This document shows, one piece after another, positions 1 to 7,300 of a stretch of 35,581 bases of DNA. Source of the DNA: Pseudomonadota bacterium (GTDB taxonomy: Bacteria > Pseudomonadota > Alphaproteobacteria > JAGOMX01); the NCBI GenBank assembly GCA_039714795.1, contig JBDLIP010000007.1, forward strand, positions 1 to 35,581. The letters run 5' to 3'. Made by a program: the position numbers and the translations under genes. The notes beneath the pieces are model-generated. The model saw only the letters and a program-made list of their open reading frames with translations, was not told where the DNA came from and ran no database searches. How positions within the stretch are numbered: position 1 is the first letter of the stretch; every line of letters starts with the position of its first letter.

Positions 1-1
1 G

Positions 2-67
2 GGACGTTGGCCTCAATTCTGGGAAAGAATCAACACACAAGGATTAGCGGGGATCTTTATGAAATAA
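2..67 (+). CDS. Possible C-terminal end of a gene cut by the window edge
   Basis: A reading frame is open from the left edge and closes at TAA 65-67. Its last 21 residues, GRWPQFWERINTQGLAGIFMK, have a protein-like composition rich in aromatic and basic residues. A second frame (1-87) is also open, so the choice rests only on composition. I do not recognise a family. If real, this gene converges on the B3/B4-domain gene that ends at 92. Confidence 0.2.
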   Translation, partial: GRWPQFWERINTQGLAGIFMK

Positions 68-91
68 CCTTACATTTACATTATTGACCGG

Positions 92-706
92 TCATACCCC
101 TTCAAGTGACAAATGTGTTGGAGTGTCAGCGCTATCAATGAAAAATATAGCTTCTTTAGTGTCTTGATCAAGGCAGGACAATTTAGAATCCTTATGGTTC
201 CAAAGCCAGCACAATAATTTTTCTGCATCAGCGTATACAATGTGATTTGGTAGAATAGGCTGTTTTTGCTTTTCGCCTAAGGGCTCGAATACCTCATTGT
301 GCTCTGCGTATCGAATTGTTATGTCACCTGATATTTTCTTGAGATCGTACCCACCCATAGGTAGTAGCGATAGTACCGAACACACATTATACAAATCAAC
401 GATATTTGAAATTTCCCACATCTTATTTCCGGTTAATATCCTGCGTACCAAGGCATCAATCGAAGACTTGTATTGTTTGGGCTTTACATTAAATTCTTTG
501 GTATATATTTCCCTCCATGATTTTATGCTTGGGTGTTCCGCGTAATTGCATTTTTCTAAACCCAAGCTGTGTAAAAAATCTGGCAGAGATGATTTTAAGT
601 CATCAATATATTGACAACTGGAACTAATTTTTATTGAAGCAGTTACAATGGCTATTCTAGCATTTGGAAACTTCTGCAATACTTGTTTTGATAAAGCTAC
701 TTTCAT
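92..706 (-). CDS. B3/B4 tRNA-binding-domain protein, possibly short at the C-terminus
   Basis: The 204-residue product matches the stand-alone B3/B4 domain family, related to the editing-domain region of phenylalanyl-tRNA synthetase beta chain. Recognisable blocks are the KQYKSSIDALVRRIL segment near residue 80, the VDLYNVCSVLSLLPMGGYDL segment near residues 103-122, an IRYA strand, and a late TKEAIFFIDSAD strand. Members are thought to act on amino acids or mischarged tRNA, but no exact reaction can be assigned here. Family members usually run some 20-35 residues past the IFFID strand with a final helix; this one stops soon after, so a late stop or frameshift is possible. It is divergently transcribed from a LysR regulator 110 bp away, which suggests that the regulator controls it. 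Confidence 0.7.
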   Translation of the reverse strand: MKVALSKQVLQKFPNARIAIVTASIKISSSCQYIDDLKSSLPDFLHSLGLEKCNYAEHPSIKSWREIYTKEFNVKPKQYKSSIDALVRRILTGNKMWEISNIVDLYNVCSVLSLLPMGGYDLKKISGDITIRYAEHNEVFEPLGEKQKQPILPNHIVYADAEKLLCWLWNHKDSKLSCLDQDTKEAIFFIDSADTPTHLSLEGV

Positions 707-726
707 AATTATGTCCTTATAATAAA

Positions 727-745
727 TTGTGATTTATGGACACAA
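727..745. promoter_or_regulatory. Candidate LysR-type operator in the divergent spacer
   Basis: TTGTG at 727-731 and CACAA at 741-745 form a perfect 5-bp inverted repeat with a 9-bp spacer. It contains the T-N11-A arrangement (T730, A742) typical of LysR-family binding sites. It lies between the divergent B3/B4-domain gene and the LysR gene, where autoregulation and target control usually take place. The site is seen; that the neighbouring regulator binds it is inferred. Confidence 0.45.
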
Positions 746-816
746 TAACAAAATTTATGTTATAAGATAAATTAATTATTTTCATAATACATTAGCTAAA
801 CTTATAGAGGGCAAAT

Positions 817-1755
817 ATGATAGATTACCGTGGTATCAAAGCGCTGGCAAAAATAGTTGAAATGGGTAGCTTTGAACGTGCTGCTGAACATTTACGTGTC
901 TCTCAATCAGCCATATCACAAAGATTAAAAAACTTACAAAATTACTATGGCGATCCGCTGTTAATTCGTGATCCGATATATAGCCTTACAAGCTTAGGTG
1001 AAATTTTAATTGGCCATTATAGAAAAGTACAATCATTGGAACGTGATTTAGGGCATACAATCAATAACACAGTCGAATTATCAGAAATTTCTATATCGAT
1101 CAGCAGGGACAGTTTGGAAACCTGGTTCAGCAATATAATTTACAGCAGTTCTATTTTTAATGAATACAAAATTGAAATCATATCAGAGGATCAAGATTTC
1201 ACTATCGAGTATTTGAGAAAAGGAATAGCATCTATTTGTTTTACAACGCTAAAAGATCCAATTGCCAATTGTAAATCCGAATTTCTGGGGTACATGCGTT
1301 ATGTGTTAGTGGCCTCTGAAGGGTTTAAAGAAAAATATTTTGCAAGCGACATTTGTGAAAAAAGCCTATTAACTGCACCTGCATTAGCATATGACAAACA
1401 AGACGATTTACACATTCGCTATTTAGGCAAATTTTTTCATATAGAAAATGCCAAACCTTTGCTGCACACAATTCCTTCAGTCCGCGGATTCAAGGAAATG
1501 GTTTGTAGAGGGTTTGCCTATGCTTTAATTCCAGAATTGGATGTACAAAGAGAGTTAAGGGCAGGAAAATTGGTCAATTTATTCCCAGACAAGGTTTGGC
1601 ATATGCCTGTCTTCATGCATTCCTGGCAGTTTGGTCAAAAGAAGTACAACAACATTGTCAAACTTATTTCAGAAAAAGCTAAGCTGATCCTTGCTGATAC
1701 CAGGGCCGCCCTTTTTTCCCCACTACTTGATGGGGGCTCAAACAAGATCTTTTAA
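817..1755 (+). CDS. LysR-family transcriptional regulator, ArgP-like
   Basis: The 312-residue protein has the family's N-terminal winged helix-turn-helix at residues 1-60, with the segment GSFERAAEHLRVSQSAISQR followed by LKNLQ. The opening pattern (DYRGIKALAKIVEMGSFERAAEHL) and the HYRKVQSLERDL linker resemble ArgP/LysG, regulators of basic amino acid export and arginine/lysine metabolism. The C-terminal effector domain is more divergent. An AGAGGG ribosome site precedes the ATG. No LysE exporter is seen; the divergent partner is a B3/B4-domain protein, so target and ligand may differ from canonical ArgP. The assignment to LysR is firm, the ArgP-like subgroup is moderate. Confidence 0.85.
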   Translation: MIDYRGIKALAKIVEMGSFERAAEHLRVSQSAISQRLKNLQNYYGDPLLIRDPIYSLTSLGEILIGHYRKVQSLERDLGHTINNTVELSEISISISRDSLETWFSNIIYSSSIFNEYKIEIISEDQDFTIEYLRKGIASICFTTLKDPIANCKSEFLGYMRYVLVASEGFKEKYFASDICEKSLLTAPALAYDKQDDLHIRYLGKFFHIENAKPLLHTIPSVRGFKEMVCRGFAYALIPELDVQRELRAGKLVNLFPDKVWHMPVFMHSWQFGQKKYNNIVKLISEKAKLILADTRAALFSPLLDGGSNKIF

Positions 1756-1844
1756 CTGGTACTACCTCACCCATAAATTGGCGGGAAAAAACAGAGGTCG
1801 AGATGACATAAATTGAAAAGCGCAATCTGTGCCCGGGGCGAGTA

Positions 1845-1963
1845 TATACCGAGGTGAAATCAAAACCTTTAGTTTAATGATAGCTCGAAGTGCTCATTTA
1901 CGCTTGTAAACTGCACGCTTCTCGTTATCATTAAACTAAAGGTTTTGATTTCACGAGAGTATA
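1845..1963. repeat. 119-bp palindromic MITE-like element, copy 1
   Basis: Two perfect 29-bp arms, 1854-1882 and 1926-1954, flank a 43-bp centre that contains further complementary pieces (GAAG/CTTC, GTGC/GCAC, TTAC/GTAA). The whole element could fold into one long hairpin. The outer ends read TATAC...GTATA. A second copy of exactly the same length lies at 17195-17313. The right end touches the potG start codon, and the GAGAG in that end is the only ribosome-site-like sequence for potG. No coding capacity is seen. It could be a non-autonomous transposable element or a REP-like repeat; the mobilising enzyme is not in the window. Confidence 0.85.
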
Positions 1964-3109
1964 ATGGCTAGTTCCGGTAAAAAATTTCCAATTCTTGATG
2001 CTTGGCAGGATCCAAGGCAAAAGCCTTATTTGGAAATTGAAAATATTTCAAAGGCCTACGAGGGTGTTCCTGCATTGCAACATGTGTCGTTGTCTATCTA
2101 CCAGGGTGAGTTTTTTTCATTGTTGGGGCCATCTGGTTGTGGCAAGACCACTCTATTGCGCTTGCTGGCGGGGTTTGAAGTGCCTGATTCAGGTCACATT
2201 GCCATTGACAGGATGCGTATGCGGGAATTGCCGCCCTATGAACGGCCAGTCAATATGATGTTTCAATCGTATGCACTTTTTCCGCATATGACAGTTGAGC
2301 AAAATATTGCTTTTGGACTTAAGCAAGAAGCACTACCTCGGGATGAGATCCATGAACGCGTAGAAAAATCCCTGCGATTAGTGCGGATGTCTAAATATGC
2401 CCGGCGCAAACCGCATCAACTTTCTGGAGGACAAAAACAACGTGTGGCTTTAGCGCGCAGTCTCATTAAGCGTCCTAAACTATTGTTGCTGGATGAGCCA
2501 CTGGCAGCACTTGATAAAGCACTTCGAGAAGACACACAATTTGAATTGGTGAACATTCAAGAGGAAGTTGGTATTACATTTGTTATGGTGACCCATGATC
2601 AGGAAGAGGCGATGACGATGTCAACGCGAATTGCCGTAATGGATGAGGGGCGCATTCGTCAGGTGGGAACACCCCAAGAGATATATGAATATCCTAACTC
2701 GCAGTATGTAGCAGATTTTATCGGAACCATGAATCTTTTTGAAGGATTGGTCGTGGGAGAAGAACACGGCAATGTTTTGATTCAGTCTGAAGATCTAGGG
2801 TGTAACCTTGCGATTCAAAATGCTTCCGCAGTTCCTCAAGGAGCTCAAGTTTTCATAGCGATTCGCCCTGAAAAGATCCATATGACAAAACGAACTCCCC
2901 ATACTCGAGATGTGAATTGTGTGCAAGGAATCGTCGAAGAAATTGCCTATTTTGGTGATGTATCGACTTTTCATGTTGTTTTACCCACAGGTAAAAAGTT
3001 GTTGACGACGACACCAAATTTGGTACGTCTTGCTGAACGCCCCATTAATTGGGAAGATGAGGTGTACCTGACGTGGCGTCCTGAAAACGGCGTCATTTTA
3101 TTGGCGTGA
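1964..3109 (+). CDS. potG: Polyamine ABC transporter ATP-binding protein PotG
   Basis: This is the cytoplasmic ATPase of a putrescine/spermidine importer. The 381-residue chain has Walker A GPSGCGKT at 55-62, the Q-loop in MMFQSYALFPHM near 101, the signature LSGGQ at 153-157, Walker B LLLLDEP at 173-179 and the switch histidine H211. The C-terminal regulatory domain (FIGTMNLFEG, then RPEKI and the final WRPENGV) follows the PotG pattern more closely than PotA. The N-terminus WQDPRQKPYLEIE resembles alphaproteobacterial PotG, so the gene seems intact although its start codon abuts the palindromic element. potH begins 12 bp downstream. No potF-like binding-protein gene is next to it, so substrate capture must be encoded elsewhere. 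Confidence 0.95.
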   Translation: MASSGKKFPILDAWQDPRQKPYLEIENISKAYEGVPALQHVSLSIYQGEFFSLLGPSGCGKTTLLRLLAGFEVPDSGHIAIDRMRMRELPPYERPVNMMFQSYALFPHMTVEQNIAFGLKQEALPRDEIHERVEKSLRLVRMSKYARRKPHQLSGGQKQRVALARSLIKRPKLLLLDEPLAALDKALREDTQFELVNIQEEVGITFVMVTHDQEEAMTMSTRIAVMDEGRIRQVGTPQEIYEYPNSQYVADFIGTMNLFEGLVVGEEHGNVLIQSEDLGCNLAIQNASAVPQGAQVFIAIRPEKIHMTKRTPHTRDVNCVQGIVEEIAYFGDVSTFHVVLPTGKKLLTTTPNLVRLAERPINWEDEVYLTWRPENGVILLA

Positions 3110-3121
3110 GGAAAAATAACC

Positions 3122-4051
3122 GTGGTTTTGCACTTAACGAAATTTTTCAGACGCTTGCTACGCCTTCCATTATTTTACGGGGTCCATGGTCGTTGGCTAC
3201 TGCTGTGTCTTCCTATGGGGTGGATTGCCCTTTTTTTTGTGGTTCCCCTGTTGATTGTTTTGAAAATCAGTTTTGCTGAAAGTATCTTTGCTGCTCCTCC
3301 TTACACTCAACTTTTACAATGGGTGGGAGATGCAGCGGTGACAATCCACCTGAATTTGCATAACTATGCTTTGTTGATTCAAGATAACTTATATATTTTT
3401 GCCTACTTTAACTCATTAGGAACTGCCACTGTGGCCACCTTTTTATGCCTATTTTTGGGCTATCCCATGGCCTATGGTATTGCCCGTGCACCTGGTAAAT
3501 GGCAAATATTACTTTTATTGCTCGTGATTTTACCTTTTTGGACTTCATTTTTGATTCGAGTTTATGCCTGGATTGGTCTCTTAAGTCCTTTAGGTGTGTT
3601 CAATAATTTTCTTATTGCGGTTGGTTTCATTCAGGATCCACTGCCCTTGTTAAACAATTATTTTTCGGTTTGCATTGGTATGGTGTATTCCTATATTCCA
3701 TTTATGATTCTGCCTCTTTATGCATCGCTGGAAAAAATGAATCTTCAATTATTGGAAGCAGCATCAGATTTGGGATGCAGGCCATTTTGGGCATTTTTGC
3801 GGATCACTCTTCCTTTATCGTTGAAAGGAATTGTTGCTGGCACAATGTTGGTCTTTATTCCTGCTGTAGGAGAATTCGTCATTCCAGAGCTGTTAGGGGG
3901 GCCAGAGAATCTGATGATCGGTCGTTTGTTATGGATGGAGTTCTTTAATAATCAAGACTGGCCAGTGGCCTCTGCCATTACCATAGCGTTGTTGGGTCTC
4001 TTGGTTGTACCCCTGGTTGCCTTGCAGCGCTTGCAAATGAAGGTTCACTAA
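3122..4051 (+). CDS. potH: Polyamine ABC transporter permease PotH
   Basis: This inner-membrane permease half is close to E. coli PotH along its length. Shared blocks include PPYTQLLQW after the first membrane helix, ILPFWTSFLIRVYAW in the middle, and FIPAVGEFVIPELLGG near the C-terminus. The EAASDLGCRPFWAFLRITLP segment is the EAA loop that docks onto the ATPase. About six transmembrane helices are visible in 309 residues. It starts with GTG at 3122, with TGAGG just upstream overlapping the potG stop, and sits two bases before potI. It forms the heterodimeric channel with PotI. Confidence 0.94.
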   Translation: MVLHLTKFFRRLLRLPLFYGVHGRWLLLCLPMGWIALFFVVPLLIVLKISFAESIFAAPPYTQLLQWVGDAAVTIHLNLHNYALLIQDNLYIFAYFNSLGTATVATFLCLFLGYPMAYGIARAPGKWQILLLLLVILPFWTSFLIRVYAWIGLLSPLGVFNNFLIAVGFIQDPLPLLNNYFSVCIGMVYSYIPFMILPLYASLEKMNLQLLEAASDLGCRPFWAFLRITLPLSLKGIVAGTMLVFIPAVGEFVIPELLGGPENLMIGRLLWMEFFNNQDWPVASAITIALLGLLVVPLVALQRLQMKVH

Positions 4052-4053
4052 GG

Positions 4054-4872
4054 ATGCGACGCAAATACTCCATTTTTGTTTTATCGGTTTTAGTTTTTGG
4101 CTACGCCTTTTTGTATTTACCGATTGTGAGTTTGGTTGTTTTTTCTTTTAATGAATCACGCTTAGTTACCGTTTGGTCGCGGTTTTCTACAAAGTGGTAC
4201 GGCGCGCTGCTTAGTAATGAAACAATTTTGCATGCTGCATGGGTCAGTCTGCGTGTAGCTTTAATGACCGCAACAGGTGCTGTTATTCTAGGAACCTTGG
4301 CTGCTGTGGCCATTGTTCGATTACGTCGTTTTAAGTCGCGGTCTGTATTTAACGGATTGATTACTGCCCCCATGGTGATGCCCGATGTGATTATTGGGGT
4401 TTCGTTGTTATTATTATTTGTGGGGCTTGAACAACTTTTGGGATGGCCGCAAGGTCGGGGTATGGCGACCATAACCATTGCCCATATGACTGTTGCGGTT
4501 GCTTATGTTGTGGTCATTGTGCGTGAGCGCTTGCTGGCGTTTGATTTGTCCCTGGAAGAAGCGGCACTAGATTTAGGCGCACGTCCTGCGGAAGTTTTCT
4601 TGCGCATAACTCTTCCTTTAATTGCGCCTTCACTTATGGCAGGATGGCTGTTATCTTTTACCCTGTCGTTTGATGATGTGGTGATTGCAAGCTTTATGTC
4701 GGGACCAGGGTCGACCACTCTGCCGATGGTGGTTTTTTCAAGCGTTCGTCTGGGGGTAAGCCCTGAGATTAATGCATTGGCAACCATTATTATTGGGTTT
4801 GTGACTTTAGGAGTTATAGGAGCAGGAATATTTCAATGGCGCAGTCGGCGCTATTTAAAGAAAGGTAACTAA
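4054..4872 (+). CDS. potI: Polyamine ABC transporter permease PotI
   Basis: The second permease subunit is 272 residues with about six membrane helices. It opens with a signal-anchor-like helix followed by LPIVSLVVFSFNESRLV. The cytoplasmic coupling loop reads EEAALDLGARPAEVFLRITLP and is followed by SFTLSFDDVVIASFMSGPG, a conserved PotC/PotI block. Only two bases separate it from the potH stop, and its own stop directly precedes mipZ, so potG-potH-potI-mipZ are probably on one transcript. Together with PotG and PotH it should complete a polyamine importer, lacking only the periplasmic binding protein. Confidence 0.94.
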   Translation: MRRKYSIFVLSVLVFGYAFLYLPIVSLVVFSFNESRLVTVWSRFSTKWYGALLSNETILHAAWVSLRVALMTATGAVILGTLAAVAIVRLRRFKSRSVFNGLITAPMVMPDVIIGVSLLLLFVGLEQLLGWPQGRGMATITIAHMTVAVAYVVVIVRERLLAFDLSLEEAALDLGARPAEVFLRITLPLIAPSLMAGWLLSFTLSFDDVVIASFMSGPGSTTLPMVVFSSVRLGVSPEINALATIIIGFVTLGVIGAGIFQWRSRRYLKKGN

Positions 4873-5712
4873 ATGATGAGTGAAACAGCAATGAAAAAAC
4901 CATATTTTGTGGTCTTGGGAAACGAAAAGGGTGGTACTGGTAAATCTACTGTGGCTATGCATTTGATTGTTAATTTACTGCGGCTGGGCTTTAAAGTTGG
5001 TTGTATTGATGTGGATGCTCGCCAGGGCACTCTAACTCGATATTTTGATAATCGCCGGCACTACTGTGAATCTCAAGGCGTTAATCTTGCGCTACCCGAC
5101 TATCAAACCGTGCACAAGAGTAGTGCAGATCGCCGCGCGGAGGCAGAAAAAGAGGAAACAGCATCCTTTAATGAGGTGCAAGCACAGCTTCAGGGGCATG
5201 ATTTTATTGTTGTTGATACTCCTGGAAATGATACTTGTCTCTCTAGGCTAGCGCACGCTCATGCTGATACCTTGATTACCCCCATGAATGATAGCTTTGT
5301 GGATCTGGATGTTTTGGTGACCATTAAGGATCTGCAAAACAAGGAAATAAAACCAAGCATCTATGCAGAAACTGTCTGGCAGCAAAAAAAAGAGCGCCTG
5401 ATGCGTGATAAGGTTTCCATGGATTGGATTGTTTTGCGAAATCGTCTCAGTAATATCCATGCCCGCAACAAAGAGGAAATGTGGGAAACCTTGAAATTGC
5501 TTTCTAATCGTTTGGGTTTTCGTTTGGCGGCGGGTTTTGGTGAGCGTGTCATTTTCAGAGAGTTATTTTTGAAAGGGCTGACCTTGCTGGACTTAAAGGA
5601 TTTGGATCTGCCACTTAGAATGTCGCATATCACTGCACGCCAAGAATTGCGAAGCCTGATGCAGATTATTGATTTACCGCATTTGCGCGAATCCTTGGAC
5701 GAGGCCGCCTAA
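4873..5712 (+). CDS. mipZ: Division-plane positioning ATPase MipZ
   Basis: This ParA/MinD-superfamily ATPase forms a gradient from chromosome-origin ParB complexes and blocks FtsZ assembly away from midcell in alphaproteobacteria. The 279-residue protein has the deviant Walker A GNEKGGTGKS at 16-25, the CIDVDARQGTLTRYFDNRR block, the DTPGNDTCLSRLAHAHAD region, and the MipZ-typical segments PMNDSFVDLDVL, DWIVLRNRLS and RVIFRELFLKGLTLLDL. Length and motif order match Caulobacter MipZ. It starts immediately after the potI stop (ATGATG; the second ATG is an alternative start) and ends one base before the next gene. Being last but one in a polyamine-transporter run is an unusual setting for a cell-cycle gene. 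Confidence 0.93.
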   Translation: MMSETAMKKPYFVVLGNEKGGTGKSTVAMHLIVNLLRLGFKVGCIDVDARQGTLTRYFDNRRHYCESQGVNLALPDYQTVHKSSADRRAEAEKEETASFNEVQAQLQGHDFIVVDTPGNDTCLSRLAHAHADTLITPMNDSFVDLDVLVTIKDLQNKEIKPSIYAETVWQQKKERLMRDKVSMDWIVLRNRLSNIHARNKEEMWETLKLLSNRLGFRLAAGFGERVIFRELFLKGLTLLDLKDLDLPLRMSHITARQELRSLMQIIDLPHLRESLDEAA

Positions 5713-6168
5713 ATGCCTTATGCGGGGATCATTGTTTTTGCCCTGCTGATTTTCTTCCTTGGCGTTCGTTGGTTCGTGCAAGCTGATCCGCAGCAAATTG
5801 CCCGTGTGATCAAACGGTTGTTTTTGTTACTGATCTTATGTGGTGTGCTGGCCCTGGTGCTGACAGGTAAAATTTTACCGGTCATTTCAATGTTTATTGC
5901 CCTACTGCCACTTATTGTTCCCATAATTGTCAAATTAAGGCGCAATACCCATGCGAGTAGTGGTGAGACACACAAAAGCTCTGGTCGCCGCTTTGATAAA
6001 ATGACCCGCGCTGAAGCTTACGAGATTTTAGGGCTTAACTCTAGTGCAAGTCGCAGTGAGATCATTGCAGCTCACCGCCGATTAATGCTACAGATGCACC
6101 CGGATAAGGGAGGATCGACGTATTTGGCGACCAAGCTGAATCAGGCAAGGGATATACTGTTGCAGTGA
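5713..6168 (+). CDS. Membrane-anchored J-domain protein (Pam18/Tim14-like)
   Basis: The 151-residue protein has two to three hydrophobic segments (about 3-21, 36-51 and 53-73) followed by a cytoplasmic C-terminal J domain (about 95-151). The J domain keeps the HPD triad at 129-131 and continues DKGGSTYLATKLNQARDILL, the pattern of mitochondrial Pam18/Tim14 and its alphaproteobacterial relatives. It should stimulate an Hsp70 at the inner membrane; its client is unknown. Its ATG directly follows the mipZ stop, so the two are probably translationally coupled. The gene converges on the small transporter gene that ends at 6183. Confidence 0.85.
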   Translation: MPYAGIIVFALLIFFLGVRWFVQADPQQIARVIKRLFLLLILCGVLALVLTGKILPVISMFIALLPLIVPIIVKLRRNTHASSGETHKSSGRRFDKMTRAEAYEILGLNSSASRSEIIAAHRRLMLQMHPDKGGSTYLATKLNQARDILLQ

Positions 6169-6170
6169 TC

Positions 6171-6210
6171 AGAAGTCAGAGGTCAGCGCAGCACTGCTTT
6201 GCTGACTTCT
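6171..6210. terminator. Hairpin between convergent genes, possible terminator
   Basis: AGAAGTCAG (6171-6179) and CTGACTTCT (6202-6210) are perfect 9-bp arms around a 22-bp loop. An alternative GTCAGC/GCTGAC pairing lies inside it. The hairpin sits exactly at the junction of two convergent genes and overlaps the last codons of the minus-strand gene. No strong T-run follows on either strand, so the terminator role is only plausible. Confidence 0.3.
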
Positions 6211-6560
6211 GGACTGCCGACCACCATAATTCCCAATGCAATCAACACAATTCCAGCGGCTTTTTGCCAGGTAATCGATTCGCCTAACAAAAAATAAGAT
6301 GCTAGGATGACAGCGACAAATTGGCCGGATACAAAGCATTGGGCTACGTAGAGGGGAACCTTCTTTAAGAGCAGACTGTAGGCGATAAAGGAAATTGCAA
6401 AGCAGGCTAGGCCTCCAAGTACAGAGATATTAAGCTGATTGAAAAGGTCCATACTTAGCTGCGGGGTTTTGGCGACACCAATTTTAATAAGTATGTTAGC
6501 TGTGACGTTTAGGATTAATATGCAGCTAACGAGGCCGAAAGTGGTCATAGAGAAAGTCAT
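6183..6560 (-). CDS. Small four-helix transporter, ArnE/ArnF or SMR/EamA-like
   Basis: Starting at the ATG at 6558-6560 gives a 125-residue protein of four membrane helices. This start is preferred because it overlaps the methyltransferase stop as ATGA and has an AAGGA site upstream. The C-terminal half, with LLLKKVPLYVAQCF and the LLGESITWQKAAGIVLIALGIMVVGS end, matches the SMR/EamA fold. Helix 1 reads LNVTANILIK, so the glutamate essential to drug-exporting SMR proteins is absent, as in ArnE/ArnF flippase subunits. In a glycosyltransferase run, flipping of a lipid-linked sugar is the likeliest role, but this is inferred from context. Confidence 0.7.
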   Translation of the reverse strand: MTFSMTTFGLVSCILILNVTANILIKIGVAKTPQLSMDLFNQLNISVLGGLACFAISFIAYSLLLKKVPLYVAQCFVSGQFVAVILASYFLLGESITWQKAAGIVLIALGIMVVGSPEVSKAVLR

Positions 6561-7300
6561 TTTTCGGGTTCCTTTGACAAGAGCGTAAAAATCGACACGC
6601 CAAATGGTGGCCTCAATAAGGGGGCACTCCATGTGTCTAGCTTAAAAATTCTTTTAAGGATTGCATTGATCCAAGGTGCATTGATTTCGTTTTCGCTTTT
6701 GAGGTTGTTAGGTTGACCTATCTTAATTATTTGACGCATCAGCCATATGGGAATAAACAGCAAATAATTAAAATGGTAAAGGGTTCTTGGGTGTAAATTG
6801 GCTGCCTTGAACTTTGCTATTAACTGTGCTTTACGATAGCGTCGTTTGTGATGTGAGACAATATCTTGCAGACCCCAGAGCGATGGAAAAGCGGGAACGG
6901 TTAAGAGTATAGTGCCATTCGATTTGAGAACGCGTTGCAGCTCTTGTAGTGCCAAGAGATCATCATCGACGTGCTCAATAATATCGGTTGCAAGAATGAG
7001 ATCAAAATGGCTTTTTGGGTAGGGAAGTTTACAAATATTACCGATATCGACTTTTCCTAGGCCTTTATCTTTTGCAATTTGTGCGGCAAGTGGGCTGATG
7101 TCTATGCCTTTAAAATGAGTAAAGCCCATGGCTTTTAGCATGCGCAGGTTGGTGCCGGAACTGGTGCCAACGTCGAGAATAGAGGCGTTTTGTTTAAGGT
7201 TAAGTTTTTGAATGTATCGTGTGAACATATCGCGGCGGGTGACAAACCACCAGTGATAAGATTCCAGCTGCGATTCAATTTCATAGGTTCTAGCGTCCAT
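6557..7300 (-). CDS. Class I SAM-dependent methyltransferase
   Basis: The 247-residue protein has the SAM-binding motif ILDVGTSSGTN at about 41-51, an acidic GIDISP at 65-70 and FDLILATDIIEHVDDD around 99-114, followed by LKSNGTILLTVP. The N-terminal ESYHWWFVTRRD is common in methyltransferases encoded in glycan and lipid clusters. I chose the ATG at 7298-7300 because AAAGGA lies 8 bp upstream; an in-frame start at 7327 lies deeper inside the preceding gene. It overlaps the asparagine-synthase gene by 11 bp and the transporter gene by 4 bp. The acceptor is unknown, probably a sugar or lipid-linked intermediate. Confidence 0.85.
   Translation of the reverse strand: MDARTYEIESQLESYHWWFVTRRDMFTRYIQKLNLKQNASILDVGTSSGTNLRMLKAMGFTHFKGIDISPLAAQIAKDKGLGKVDIGNICKLPYPKSHFDLILATDIIEHVDDDLLALQELQRVLKSNGTILLTVPAFPSLWGLQDIVSHHKRRYRKAQLIAKFKAANLHPRTLYHFNYLLFIPIWLMRQIIKIGQPNNLKSENEINAPWINAILKRIFKLDTWSAPLLRPPFGVSIFTLLSKEPEK

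Noticed and set aside
4101-4787. Two open frames of 125 and 94 codons on the minus strand
   Set aside because: They are opposite potI, whose PotI identity is clear.
1964-4872. Iron(III) or sugar ABC transporter
   Set aside because: The PotG/PotH/PotI blocks (MMFQSYALFPHM, ILPFWTSFLIRVYAW, FIPAVGEFVIPELLGG) are specific to polyamine importers.
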